From JANNSO01 sp964485395 (GTDB lineage Bacteria; Spirochaetota; Spirochaetia; Treponematales; UBA12059): DNA of 64,000 bases. The translations under genes were made by a program, and so were the position numbers. Below are positions 23,491 through 31,698 of the stretch, in pieces; the first letter of the stretch is position 1, and each line of letters starts with the position of its first letter. The notes beneath the pieces are model-generated. The model searched no databases, was not told the DNA's origin, and saw only the letters and a list, made by a program, of their open reading frames with translations. The stretch is from contig CAZAJF010000022.1 of assembly GCA_964485395.1 (NCBI GenBank), positions 5,853-69,852 of the forward strand, written 5' to 3'.

Positions 23491-23958
23491 ATGCATGGAA
23501 AGAAATTAGTACTGATATTGGCATTGATAGTTTTGGTGGCTGTTCCTGCTGTTTTTGCGACGGGAATCGGCGTTGCGGCGGGCTTGCCCTTGGGAAGCGG
23601 CTTACCTGGATCGAATGTCATGCTTTCGGTCAAGGTTGACTCGATTCCGTTTTTAATGGGGCTCGGTTTCAGCATCGGCTCAACCAACTCTTCGTTTGGC
23701 TTGACAGGTGACTGGTGGATTCTGAACAGCAATCTTTTTTCGTTCGTGAATTATTATCTGGGGCCTGGGTTTTATCTCGGATACTCGCAAAACCTGCTGG
23801 TTGGCGGTCGCTTCCCGGTGGGTTTGAATGTTTATCCCATTAAAAACCTTGAATTATTCGTTGAAATTGCACCGACGCTTGCAGTACAGTTCAGCGATCC
23901 CGTTAGATTTCCTATTTTCGGATTTCAGAGCGCTTTCGGTCTTAGATTCTGGTTCTGA
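23491..23958 (+). CDS. Small exported beta-barrel protein, DUF3996-like
   Basis: This 155-residue protein has a clear signal peptide (LVLILALIVLVAVPAVFA). A series of short amphipathic strands follows (SIPFLMGLGFSIGS, YYLGPGFYLGYSQNLLVGG), ending in aromatic LRFWF, a typical outer-membrane barrel C-terminus. It resembles the DUF3996 family of spirochaete outer-membrane proteins. The ribosome site GGGAGG and an upstream promoter support the start. It is a single-gene unit ended by hairpins. The function is unknown; a narrow barrel of about eight strands is likely. Confidence 0.7.
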   Translation: MHGKKLVLILALIVLVAVPAVFATGIGVAAGLPLGSGLPGSNVMLSVKVDSIPFLMGLGFSIGSTNSSFGLTGDWWILNSNLFSFVNYYLGPGFYLGYSQNLLVGGRFPVGLNVYPIKNLELFVEIAPTLAVQFSDPVRFPIFGFQSAFGLRFWF

Positions 23959-23980
23959 TCCTGATATGATTGATAGGCTG

Positions 23981-24005
23981 TCGAAAAAGTAAACAACTTT
24001 TTCGA
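23981..24005 (+). terminator. Hairpin downstream of the outer-membrane protein gene
   Basis: TCGAAAAAGT (23981-23990) pairs with ACTTTTTCGA (23996-24005) around AAACA, 22 bases after the stop. AT-rich and symmetric, it could stabilise or end the transcript. Confidence 0.5.
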
Positions 24006-24027
24006 TTGCCTGGTTAATCCTTACATG

Positions 24028-24058
24028 AACCCGCAGGTTGCGCTTGCGGGTTTTTATT
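24028..24058 (+). terminator. Second terminator between convergent genes
   Basis: AACCCGCA (24028-24035) pairs with TGCGGGTT (24045-24052), followed by TTTATTTG on the plus strand. It overlaps the stop of the AhpD-like gene on the other strand, so it clearly serves the plus-strand gene. Confidence 0.65.
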
Positions 24059-24428
24059 TGGTTTTATCGGTTTCCAATTCTTCCCAACGGGCCATGGCCC
24101 TGCGAAGATGAGGTATGACGATAGAACCTCCGACGACTAGTCCCACGTTGCAGATTTCCCGGTATTCCTCTCCGCTTATGCCCTCTTCATGGCAGCGGAT
24201 CGTATGATACAGGATGCAATCGTCGCAACGCAGCACGAGGCTTGCTACCAGGCCAAGCATCTCTTTTGTCTTGCCGTCGAGCGCCCCTGCCCGGTAGGTC
24301 TGGGAATCAAGGCTGAAAAAGCGCTTGAGTTCCAGATTGGCTTTTCCCAGGACAAGCTCGTTGAGTTGTTCCCGTTCTTTCTGCCACTCCTTGATGGATT
24401 TATCAAAAAAATTATTTTCCTCACTCAT
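24054..24428 (-). CDS. Carboxymuconolactone decarboxylase/AhpD-like protein
   Basis: This 124-residue cytoplasmic protein has the AhpD-like CxxC-x3-H site (C68, C71, H75 in LRCDDCILYH) within an alpha-helical fold. In AhpD this thiol pair reduces peroxiredoxin; the decarboxylase subfamily instead acts on lactones. The CxxC and the divergent neighbour thioredoxin favour a redox role. The start at 24428 (MSEENN) follows GGAG; upstream in-frame codons lack a ribosome site. Confidence 0.75.
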   Translation of the reverse strand: MSEENNFFDKSIKEWQKEREQLNELVLGKANLELKRFFSLDSQTYRAGALDGKTKEMLGLVASLVLRCDDCILYHTIRCHEEGISGEEYREICNVGLVVGGSIVIPHLRRAMARWEELETDKTK

Positions 24429-24515
24429 GATACGCTCCTTGGCTCGATGAACTTTTGCAGTATAAAACCTCCGGTAAAAAATGTCATCTCGTTTAAAAAA
24501 AGAAATAAACAAGAC

Positions 24516-24544
24516 TTGTCTTTATATAGTAAAAATCATATATT
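24516..24544 (+). promoter_or_regulatory. Promoter of the thioredoxin gene
   Basis: TTGTCT (24516-24521), a 17-base spacer and TATATT (24539-24544) lie 28 bases before the ATG. The divergent AhpD-like gene starts about 90 bases away. Confidence 0.5.
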
Positions 24545-24572
24545 CTACTGATCAAAGCTATGGGAGATACAT

Positions 24573-24932
24573 ATGACGACAAAACTGACGTTAACGGGAT
24601 TTAAAAAGGATGTTTTCGATTACGAGGCCAACAAGGAATGGAAGTATTCGGGAAAAGTTCCGGCAATCATCGATTTTTACGCGGATTGGTGCGGGCCATG
24701 CAAGATGGTGGCTCCGGTATTGGAAACCCTTGGTAAAAAATACGATGGTTCCATGGTCGTGTATAAGGTCAATACCGAAGAAGAACAGGAACTGTCCGCC
24801 ATGTTCGGGGTTCAGAGCATCCCGACCCTCGTGTTTATCCCGGTGGACGGTCAACCGCGAGTTTCAATGGGAGCCTTACCCGAAAAAGAGCTCGAGAAAC
24901 TCATCGCGGACGTACTGGGCGTAAAGAAATAA
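24573..24932 (+). CDS. trxA: Thioredoxin
   Basis: This 119-residue thioredoxin has the active site WCGPC (C40, C43), the SIPTLVFIP cis-proline segment and a normal fold length with a slightly long N-terminus. It reduces protein disulfides in the cytoplasm. It is a single gene with its own promoter. It lies opposite an AhpD-like protein and converges with the glutaredoxin / FTR-like / IscS / ThiI operon, a local grouping of thiol-redox genes. Confidence 0.95.
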   Translation: MTTKLTLTGFKKDVFDYEANKEWKYSGKVPAIIDFYADWCGPCKMVAPVLETLGKKYDGSMVVYKVNTEEEQELSAMFGVQSIPTLVFIPVDGQPRVSMGALPEKELEKLIADVLGVKK

Positions 24933-24941
24933 AAGATCACG

Positions 24942-26123
24942 CTATGGCGACTTGGGGAATATAAACGGTATTTCCAGGGATTCAACGGATTCAAGGGCAG
25001 TTTGTATGAGCCCGACGAGTCCGAGCGAATCGAAGGCTTTTCTTTCCTTGACGAAATCCGCCTTTAGGATGGGATGTTTCGCGCTGAACAGCACGCAGCA
25101 ATCCTCGAATGGCAGTATCGAGATTTCGTAGCTGCCCATCATGCGGGCCGTTTTTACGGTGTCTTCTTTATCTGTGCCCACGAGCGGCCTGAATACCGGG
25201 TAGTTGGTGTATGACTGCGTAAAGCGCATGTTTTCCGCGGTTTGGCTGGCCACCTGGCTCAGGCTTTCCCCGCTAACGAGGCAGGACAACCCTCGTTTTT
25301 CCGCGAGGGCGTGCGCGGCTATCATCATGGCAGCCCGAAGGTAAAGCGTGGCGCAATCCGCGGGAGCGTCTTTTTTTATGGCCAGCTGGACTTCGGTGAA
25401 GCTTACGGTATGGAGCGTTATGGTTCCCGTAAAATCCGAAAGTATGCCTGCGAGGTCGCGGACTTTCTGCCAGGCCTCCTTGGAGGTATACGGGTAAGAT
25501 GTAAAATGGACGGCCTCGAGCGCAAGCCCGCGCGAGGCCATCATGAAGCCGGCTACCGGCGAATCGATTCCTCCCGAGAGCAGGAGAAGGCCTTTTCCCG
25601 CGGAGCCGACGGGAAGCCCCCGGACGCCTTTTTCCCCATCCGTATATATATAGGTTTTTTCGCGGACCTCGACGTTGAGCACGGTCTCGGGAGTATGCAC
25701 ATCCACCTTGAGCTGGGGAAAAGCCGCCAGAATGCGGCCGCCGATCTCGCGGGAAACGGCGTACGAGTCCAACGGGAATCCTTTGTCCGCGCGCCGCGAC
25801 TCAACCTTGAAGCTTTTGATTCCCGCCTCAACCCTGGGCCGCATGGCTTCAAGCGCCGTAATCGCCATCGCCTCGATGTTTTTCTCGGCCTTCAGGGCGC
25901 GCGCCCAGCCGTTGATACCGGGCGTCCTGCTCAGGATGAACTCCGCTTGGGCGGCATGTTCTTCGCCTATGGTCAGGTAATATCTGCCGTCGCGGGTCGT
26001 AAGGGTGTTGGGGACTCCCGAGAGCCGCCTTTTCAGGTCGAATTTCAAGGCTGCAATAAAATCTTTACGATTTCCTTCCTTGAGGTGAATTTCACCGAGC
26101 TTGATCAGGTACAGGGCTTCCAT
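24942..26123 (-). CDS. thiI: tRNA 4-thiouridine synthetase ThiI
   Basis: This 393-residue enzyme adds sulfur to U8 of tRNA and can supply sulfur for thiazole. It has an N-terminal ferredoxin-like and THUMP region (about 1-165) and a PP-loop SGGIDS (183-188). A Cys pair in LPFEDCCVLFS aligns with the family Cys. The rhodanese domain of enterobacterial ThiI is absent, as in many Gram-positive and anaerobic homologues. It is the last gene of an operon, nine bases after the cysteine desulfurase, which is the expected sulfur donor. Confidence 0.93.
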   Translation of the reverse strand: MEALYLIKLGEIHLKEGNRKDFIAALKFDLKRRLSGVPNTLTTRDGRYYLTIGEEHAAQAEFILSRTPGINGWARALKAEKNIEAMAITALEAMRPRVEAGIKSFKVESRRADKGFPLDSYAVSREIGGRILAAFPQLKVDVHTPETVLNVEVREKTYIYTDGEKGVRGLPVGSAGKGLLLLSGGIDSPVAGFMMASRGLALEAVHFTSYPYTSKEAWQKVRDLAGILSDFTGTITLHTVSFTEVQLAIKKDAPADCATLYLRAAMMIAAHALAEKRGLSCLVSGESLSQVASQTAENMRFTQSYTNYPVFRPLVGTDKEDTVKTARMMGSYEISILPFEDCCVLFSAKHPILKADFVKERKAFDSLGLVGLIQTALESVESLEIPFIFPKSP

Positions 26124-26132
26124 GGCGGCTCC

Positions 26133-27281
26133 TCAGGTTTTATAGCGCTTGTAGGCGGCTTGGGCCCGTTCCAGGAAAAGATCGATGTCCGCGGCCGTGG
26201 TGGAGGGGCCGGTGGAAACGCGGACTACAGCGAGCGAGATGTCTCCGGGAAGGCCCATGGCGTCCATCACGCGGCGTTCTTTCTTGGCGCTGGAGCAGGC
26301 TGATCCCGTGGAGACGGAAATTCCGCCGTCATCCAGGATGCGAACCATGGTTTCACCGGCAAGGCCGGGGAAGGCCATGCTCACGATGTACGGACTATAG
26401 CGGCCGTCCAGGGGCGTTCGCGATAGCGGTACCGGGAGGGCTCCGGGTATCGCCCCGAGGCCATCCAGGAGGCGAGTCATGAGCGCGTGGGCATGGCGTT
26501 GACGTTCTGCGAGGGAGTTGGTCGCTTCCGCGGCAGCCTGCGCGAAGGCAAAAGCGCCGGCCACATTCTGGGTACCCGCCCTGTTGCCGAACTCCTGCCC
26601 GCCGCCTTGCATGATGTTTTTGATGGGGCGCTGCAGGTACAGGACGCCGATTCCTCGCGGTCCTCCGAGCTTGTGGGCGGTAAGCGCCATGGTGTTGGCT
26701 CCCAAGCTTCCGGGGGTTACCGCAATCTTGCCGAAAGCCTGCACCGCGTCGCAATGGAGCTGAGGTATTTTTTTTATGCCGGAGCCCTTTATGGCGTCGA
26801 GGATTTCCTTGACGGGATTGATGGCGCCCGTCTCGTTGTTTACCGCCATTACGGCGACCAGCGCGGTGTCTTCCTCCACGGCGGCGGCGACGGATTCCGG
26901 CAGGATTATGCCGTTCGCGTCGGGTTTGACGAAGCGTGCCCGCCAACCGAATTTTTCCAGAATCTGCGCCTGTTCGTAGACGGCGTCATGTTCCGTTGCG
27001 GAAATCACGACGGAACCGGGCTTGGGGTATAATAGAAGCGACAGGAGGGGAATGGAATCGGACTCGGAGCCTCCCGACGTAAAGACTACTTGCTTGGCGT
27101 CGCAGGATAGAATGCGCGCAAAGCCGGCGCGCGAGGCTTCCAGCGAGGCGGATGCGGTTTTTCCGTCCTCATGGCGGCTGGAAGGGTTGGCGTAGGCCGA
27201 CGCGGCGCAGTTGGCGGCGGCGTCGAGTATGGCCTTGGAAGGCTGGCTGGATGCGGCCCAGTCAAGATAGGTTCGAATCAT
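26133..27281 (-). CDS. Cysteine desulfurase (NifS/IscS-like)
   Basis: This 382-residue PLP enzyme converts cysteine to alanine and a protein persulfide. Key residues are H97 in TEHDA, the PLP lysine K204 in AHKLGG and the persulfide Cys C329 in STGSACSS. The short loop near C329 fits the NifS/IscS group. It sits directly before thiI (nine-base gap), so its likely job is sulfur transfer to ThiI for tRNA thiolation. No IscU scaffold gene is adjacent. Confidence 0.93.
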   Translation of the reverse strand: MIRTYLDWAASSQPSKAILDAAANCAASAYANPSSRHEDGKTASASLEASRAGFARILSCDAKQVVFTSGGSESDSIPLLSLLLYPKPGSVVISATEHDAVYEQAQILEKFGWRARFVKPDANGIILPESVAAAVEEDTALVAVMAVNNETGAINPVKEILDAIKGSGIKKIPQLHCDAVQAFGKIAVTPGSLGANTMALTAHKLGGPRGIGVLYLQRPIKNIMQGGGQEFGNRAGTQNVAGAFAFAQAAAEATNSLAERQRHAHALMTRLLDGLGAIPGALPVPLSRTPLDGRYSPYIVSMAFPGLAGETMVRILDDGGISVSTGSACSSAKKERRVMDAMGLPGDISLAVVRVSTGPSTTAADIDLFLERAQAAYKRYKT

Positions 27282-27335
27282 TGCTGCATCCTATCCCAAC
27301 GGGGCGCGGGTGGACAAGCGTCTTTTGCGCGGTCC

Positions 27336-27662
27336 TCAGGTGAATCGTCGGTCTGGAATCCCCGCGGGACTCTTTCCCTGGTCGGCAAACGCAGGTTTCA
27401 GGTACAGCGCGCAGTAGCAGTGACCGTGCTCGGCGATGTCCGCCGGGGCGAACCTGCAGGGGCAGATTACCGCGGCGTCGAGCTCGCGCGATCCTTCTGA
27501 ATCCCTGCAGGGACACAGGAAATAACCGTAGCGGTTCCAGTTTATGGTCAATCCATCGATGAGGCTGTCCGTAAATTCCGCGTCGGCATTGAGTCGCCAA
27601 CCTTGCTTTTCGGCTACCATAGCCGCGAATCGCCGCGTATCCTCGCCGGTTTTCGGATTCAT
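27336..27662 (-). CDS. Ferredoxin-thioredoxin reductase catalytic-chain-like protein
   Basis: This 108-residue protein has all three Cys motifs of the FTR catalytic subunit: CPC at 50-52, CPC at 67-69 and HCYC at 81-84. In plants and cyanobacteria these hold a [4Fe-4S] cluster and the redox-active disulfide that passes electrons from ferredoxin to thioredoxin. No variable (alpha) chain gene is nearby. It starts one base after the glutaredoxin stop with no clear ribosome site, so it is probably translationally coupled. The partner is likely the glutaredoxin or a thioredoxin. Confidence 0.9.
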   Translation of the reverse strand: MNPKTGEDTRRFAAMVAEKQGWRLNADAEFTDSLIDGLTINWNRYGYFLCPCRDSEGSRELDAAVICPCRFAPADIAEHGHCYCALYLKPAFADQGKSPAGIPDRRFT

Positions 27663-27663
27663 G

Positions 27664-27963
27664 CTAGATACCGAGAGTCTTTCGCCAGTCCACCTCGATG
27701 AAACCTACCAGATAGCCGTCCGTGCCGATGGTGGCGAAGGGAAACGCGATATCGGCCTTGTATTTTTCCTTCAGTTCGCGCTTGACTTCGGTTTTTACGT
27801 CAAGGGAGACATTGTCCACGTACACATAGCGGTAGGCGAAACCGTTAGCCTCCAGAAAAGAGAGCGAACGTTTGCAAAAGCCGCAGGTTGACAGGGCGTA
27901 TACGGTAATCTCCGGTTGCGTCTTCTGGCCGGCAACGGATATGTAGTGCAAAGACTCGATCAT
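27664..27963 (-). CDS. Glutaredoxin-like protein
   Basis: This 99-residue protein has the active site CGFC (C27, C30) in ALSTCGFCKRSLSFL and a thioredoxin-like fold. Many anaerobes lack glutathione, so it may be reduced by the FTR-like partner encoded next. GGGAG precedes the ATG. It is the first gene of the glutaredoxin / FTR-like / cysteine desulfurase / thiI operon. Confidence 0.85.
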   Translation of the reverse strand: MIESLHYISVAGQKTQPEITVYALSTCGFCKRSLSFLEANGFAYRYVYVDNVSLDVKTEVKRELKEKYKADIAFPFATIGTDGYLVGFIEVDWRKTLGI

Positions 27964-28120
27964 GGTAACTCCCGCTTTCTCCGATGCCGCTCAAACGGCT
28001 TCCGGTATGCATCAAGCCGAACGTTTTTTATATACATGATAATTGTAACGGTAAAAGCGTGCCAAGGCAAATTCTTTCATCCATATTGAATAAAGGCGGC
28101 GTTCGGAGTACAGTGACCGC

Positions 28121-29941
28121 ATGCACGACATCACCCGGATACGCAATTTCTGCATCATTGCCCACATCGACCACGGCAAGTCGACTCTGGCCGACCGCTT
28201 CATCGAGAAGGCTCGCCTCATCGACGAACGCAAGATGCAGAACCAGATTCTCGACAACATGGACATAGAGCGCGAACGCGGCATAACCATAAAAAGCCAG
28301 GCCGTGGCCCTCAACTACACCGCGCGGGACGGTAACGAATATATTCTTAACCTCGTGGACACGCCCGGCCACGTGGACTTTTCCTACGAAGTATCGCGCG
28401 CCATCAGTTCCTGCGAGGGGGCGATCCTGGTGGTGGACGCCTCCCAGGGCGTCGAGGCCCAGACCCTCTCCAACATGTACATGGCCCTCGAGCACGACCT
28501 GGAGATACTTCCCGTAATCAACAAGATAGACATGCCCGCCGCCAACATCGAGGACGCCCGCCACCAGATCAGCCACGACCTGGGCCTGGACGGCGACACC
28601 GCGCTCTGCGTATCGGGCAAGATGGGCATCGGCATCGAGGAATTGTTCGAGGCCATCGTGGAACGCGTTCCCGCGCCCAAGTGCAACCCCGACGGATACC
28701 TTCGCGCGCTTACCTTCGACAGCCACTACGACCCGTACCGCGGCGTCGTGGTGCACATGCGCCTTTTCGACGGCAACATAAAGCCTGGAATGAAAATCCG
28801 CTTCATGTACAACGATTCCGAGTACGAAGTGGAGGAGACCGGCTATTTCAAGCTGGGCCTCGTAAAGACGCCCGAGCTGTCCGCTGGCGAAGTCGGCTAC
28901 ATCATCGCGGGCATCAAGACGGTCTCCGACGTACGCGTCGGCGATACCGTCACGCGCGCGGACAATCCCGCTCCCGAGCCGCTGCCAGGTTTCCGCGAGG
29001 TCAAGCCGGTGGTCTACAGCTCCATCTATCCCATGGATACCGCCGATTACGCCGAGCTCAAGGTGGCCATGGAAAAGCTCAAGCTGAACGACGCCTCGCT
29101 CATCTACGACAAGGACAGCTCGGCAGCGCTGGGCTTCGGGTTCCGCTGCGGGTTTTTAGGGATGCTCCACCTTGAGGTGGTGCAGGAGCGCCTGGAGCGC
29201 GAATACGACCAGGCCATCATCATGACCGCTCCCAGCGTCAGCTACCATATCACGCTTAACAAAGGCCAGACCGTGGTGGTGGACAATCCCGCCGATTATC
29301 CCGATCCTTCCTTCATCGAGCACGTGGAAGAGCCGTACATCAAGGCGCAGATCATTACGCCGGTGGCGTACATCGGCAACTTGATTACGCTCTGCGTCAA
29401 CAAGCGCGGCAGCCAGACGGGCTTTACGCACCTGGACGAAAAGCGCGTTGAGTTGGTATTCGAGATGCCTCTTGCCGAGGTACTTTTCGATTTTTACGAC
29501 AAGCTCAAGAGCACGAGCAGGGGCTACGCCAGCTTCGATTACGAGATTATCGCCTATAAGCCCACCGACTTGGCCAAGCTCGATATATTGATCAACAGCA
29601 AGCCCGTTGACGCGCTTGCTCAGCTGGTGTACAAGCCCAACGCGATGGAACGCGGCCGCAAGGTATGTTCCAGGCTTGAAGGCTCCATGACCAGGCAGCA
29701 GTTCAAGATAGCCATCCAGGCGGCCATAGGCGGCACCATCGTGGCGCGCGAAACCGTCAACGCCCTGCGCAAGGACGTTCTGGCCAAGTGCTACGGCGGC
29801 GATATTTCCCGAAAGAAAAAGCTGCTCGAGAAGCAAAAAGAAGGCAAGAAGCGCATGAAGATGGTAGGCGACGTTGAGCTTACCCAGGAATCCTTCATGG
29901 CTGTGCTGCGCGAGAACGAAGACGAGGGCGACCGGCGCTGA
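28121..29941 (+). CDS. lepA: Elongation factor 4 (LepA)
   Basis: This 606-residue translational GTPase binds ribosomes and is thought to aid initiation or back-translocation. G1 AHIDHGKST (14-22), G3 DTPG (80-83) and G4 NKID (134-137) are intact. EF-G-like domains II-V and the lysine-rich C-terminal domain unique to LepA follow (GGDISRKKKLLEKQKEGKKR, then VGDVELTQESFMAVL). The ribosome site is weak. It converges with the DUF115 gene, with 29 bases between the stops. Confidence 0.97.
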   Translation: MHDITRIRNFCIIAHIDHGKSTLADRFIEKARLIDERKMQNQILDNMDIERERGITIKSQAVALNYTARDGNEYILNLVDTPGHVDFSYEVSRAISSCEGAILVVDASQGVEAQTLSNMYMALEHDLEILPVINKIDMPAANIEDARHQISHDLGLDGDTALCVSGKMGIGIEELFEAIVERVPAPKCNPDGYLRALTFDSHYDPYRGVVVHMRLFDGNIKPGMKIRFMYNDSEYEVEETGYFKLGLVKTPELSAGEVGYIIAGIKTVSDVRVGDTVTRADNPAPEPLPGFREVKPVVYSSIYPMDTADYAELKVAMEKLKLNDASLIYDKDSSAALGFGFRCGFLGMLHLEVVQERLEREYDQAIIMTAPSVSYHITLNKGQTVVVDNPADYPDPSFIEHVEEPYIKAQIITPVAYIGNLITLCVNKRGSQTGFTHLDEKRVELVFEMPLAEVLFDFYDKLKSTSRGYASFDYEIIAYKPTDLAKLDILINSKPVDALAQLVYKPNAMERGRKVCSRLEGSMTRQQFKIAIQAAIGGTIVARETVNALRKDVLAKCYGGDISRKKKLLEKQKEGKKRMKMVGDVELTQESFMAVLRENEDEGDRR

Positions 29942-29970
29942 GGCGGAAAATTTAACTCTAAATCTCGGGC

Positions 29971-31692
29971 TTATCGCCGCTGCTGCCGTTCTTCCAGGAT
30001 TTCAAGCGCCGTTTGGATCCTGTGCTGCCAATACGCAGCTTCGGCAGCCACGCGGTTTAGCGCGTCCTGTTCCAGGCACAGGACGCGCTCCGAATCGGGG
30101 AAATGCGCATACAGGTATTCCAGGCGCGCAAGCTGCGCCTTAAGGCTTTCCTTGTCCGCGCCGTTTTTCAAGTCTTGCCGCAGCCGCTCCACGCTACCGC
30201 GTTCCGTACTCAGAAAATCCTTCGCGTTCCGAACATAGCCGGTACCGGCATCGCTTGCGCCTTCCGTAAAATCCGATGCTTCATCGGCGATTCCATTTTC
30301 ATCAGACCCGGATTTTTTCACGGCCAGCATCGCCGCCTCGAAGGAAATTGCCTCCAGGGGCAGGCTGAAGCCTTTTCCCTGGCGCAGGTCAAACACGCGG
30401 AGCCCGGGCTTTTCGCGGCTTAATGTTATAATTTCATTGCGCGCAAGGCCCGCGTACATGGCGAGGGCCGGATCGCACAGGGCTGTGTTCCCCGAATCCG
30501 GCTCGAGCTTGCAGACGCCTTCGCGGTGGGAAACCGCCCAGCGGACGCCGCTGTTGTACAGCCTGTTCTGCTTTCTGTATTCCGCGATGGCGGCCGGGCT
30601 TCCCGAGCAATGCGTCTTTCCGGGGAAGAACGAGAAATCAAGGCCGGTAACGTAAATATCACTTCCTGCGAGCCTTCCCGCCAGGTGCAGGGCCAATACC
30701 CCCACGGAGCCCAGCGGCGGAACCGGCAGCACGGGAATGCCCGTTTCCGCGAGGCGTCCCAACACGGAGGCTTCGGACGCCGCGGAATCGTCCTGCGTAC
30801 CGGAGTCATCGATGGGGAAGCCCGTAAGCCATTGGCTGGATACCAGGACCTTCTTTCCCGCGACGCAGCGGAAGCTGGATGGATGGGCGGCGATATCCGC
30901 AAAAAGCAGGGTTTTTTTACGGTTGAGCGGCAGAAAATCGGGAATGTTGTGTATTTGCCCCTCAAGGCATACGACTGAATCCGGAATGATTCCCGCCTGC
31001 GCAAGCGCGCCGCAGGCTGTATCGCAGGCCATGATATGGCAGCGGCCGGCCATAAGCCGCAGAAACGGGAAGGCGTCGTCCAGGGACGGGCCGGCTCCGC
31101 ACACGACGATAGGCTTGCGTACCAGCGCGGGAAAAACTGTCACGTCATTCCATGGAAGGCCCGCGACGTTTCCGATGAGGTTTTTTACCCACAGCCTGCC
31201 CATGCGCACGAGCGTCAAGCGGTTGCGGTAATGCGTGGCAATATCATCGCGGAGCAATCGCTCCGTCTCGGCGTAAAGCTCCTGGTCCAGGGTCCAGCCT
31301 TGGGACAATTGCACCGTTACCACGCGGCGGAATCTTCCGAGCGCGCGCGCATAGCGGACGACCTGGGCGGGGGAATCGGTACGGATCATCTTGAGGGCGG
31401 GAAATCGCGCGCGAAGCTCTGCGCTGCTGGAAATGGCGACGGCCATGAGCTCTTCGGAGCTTTCCACGCACAGTACGCGGCTGGAGGCCGGGAGGGCTTC
31501 CGACAGTTCCGCTATGCCGAAGCACAGGCACGGGGATGGAATTAAATATAAGGTCTGTTCCTGCATGACGCAGGTTTGCGCGGCCGCCTGGGGATTCCGC
31601 GCGGGGTCGTAGCGGGAGTAGAGCCATCGCTCCCGCCAATAAAGCGAAAAACCCCTGCCTGTATCGACAAGCAGGGGTTTCGGTTCAGTCAT
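29971..31692 (-). CDS. DUF115 motility-associated factor glycosyltransferase
   Basis: This 573-residue cytoplasmic protein is of the DUF115 / Maf class, which in several bacteria adds nonulosonic sugars to flagellins. The central DUF115 core has PIVVCGAGPSLDD (194-206), then CDTACGALAQAGIIPDSVV and DIYVTGLDFSFFPGKTH. The C-terminal third is helical and less conserved. It fits with the SpsF/SpsG-type genes at 14-16 kb, which could supply its sugar. A terminator-like hairpin lies in its first codons, only a few bases downstream of the PPIase gene. Confidence 0.8.
   Translation of the reverse strand: MTEPKPLLVDTGRGFSLYWRERWLYSRYDPARNPQAAAQTCVMQEQTLYLIPSPCLCFGIAELSEALPASSRVLCVESSEELMAVAISSSAELRARFPALKMIRTDSPAQVVRYARALGRFRRVVTVQLSQGWTLDQELYAETERLLRDDIATHYRNRLTLVRMGRLWVKNLIGNVAGLPWNDVTVFPALVRKPIVVCGAGPSLDDAFPFLRLMAGRCHIMACDTACGALAQAGIIPDSVVCLEGQIHNIPDFLPLNRKKTLLFADIAAHPSSFRCVAGKKVLVSSQWLTGFPIDDSGTQDDSAASEASVLGRLAETGIPVLPVPPLGSVGVLALHLAGRLAGSDIYVTGLDFSFFPGKTHCSGSPAAIAEYRKQNRLYNSGVRWAVSHREGVCKLEPDSGNTALCDPALAMYAGLARNEIITLSREKPGLRVFDLRQGKGFSLPLEAISFEAAMLAVKKSGSDENGIADEASDFTEGASDAGTGYVRNAKDFLSTERGSVERLRQDLKNGADKESLKAQLARLEYLYAHFPDSERVLCLEQDALNRVAAEAAYWQHRIQTALEILEERQQRR
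31647..31680 (-). terminator. Terminator-like hairpin inside the first codons of the DUF115 gene
   Basis: On the minus strand AAACCCCTGC pairs with GCAGGGGTTT around a 12-base loop, followed by TTT. The structure spans codons 5-16 of the DUF115 gene and comes soon after the PPIase stop at 31699. It has the look of an intrinsic terminator, so it could uncouple the two genes or attenuate the second. Confidence 0.5.
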
Positions 31693-31698
31693 ACGTGC

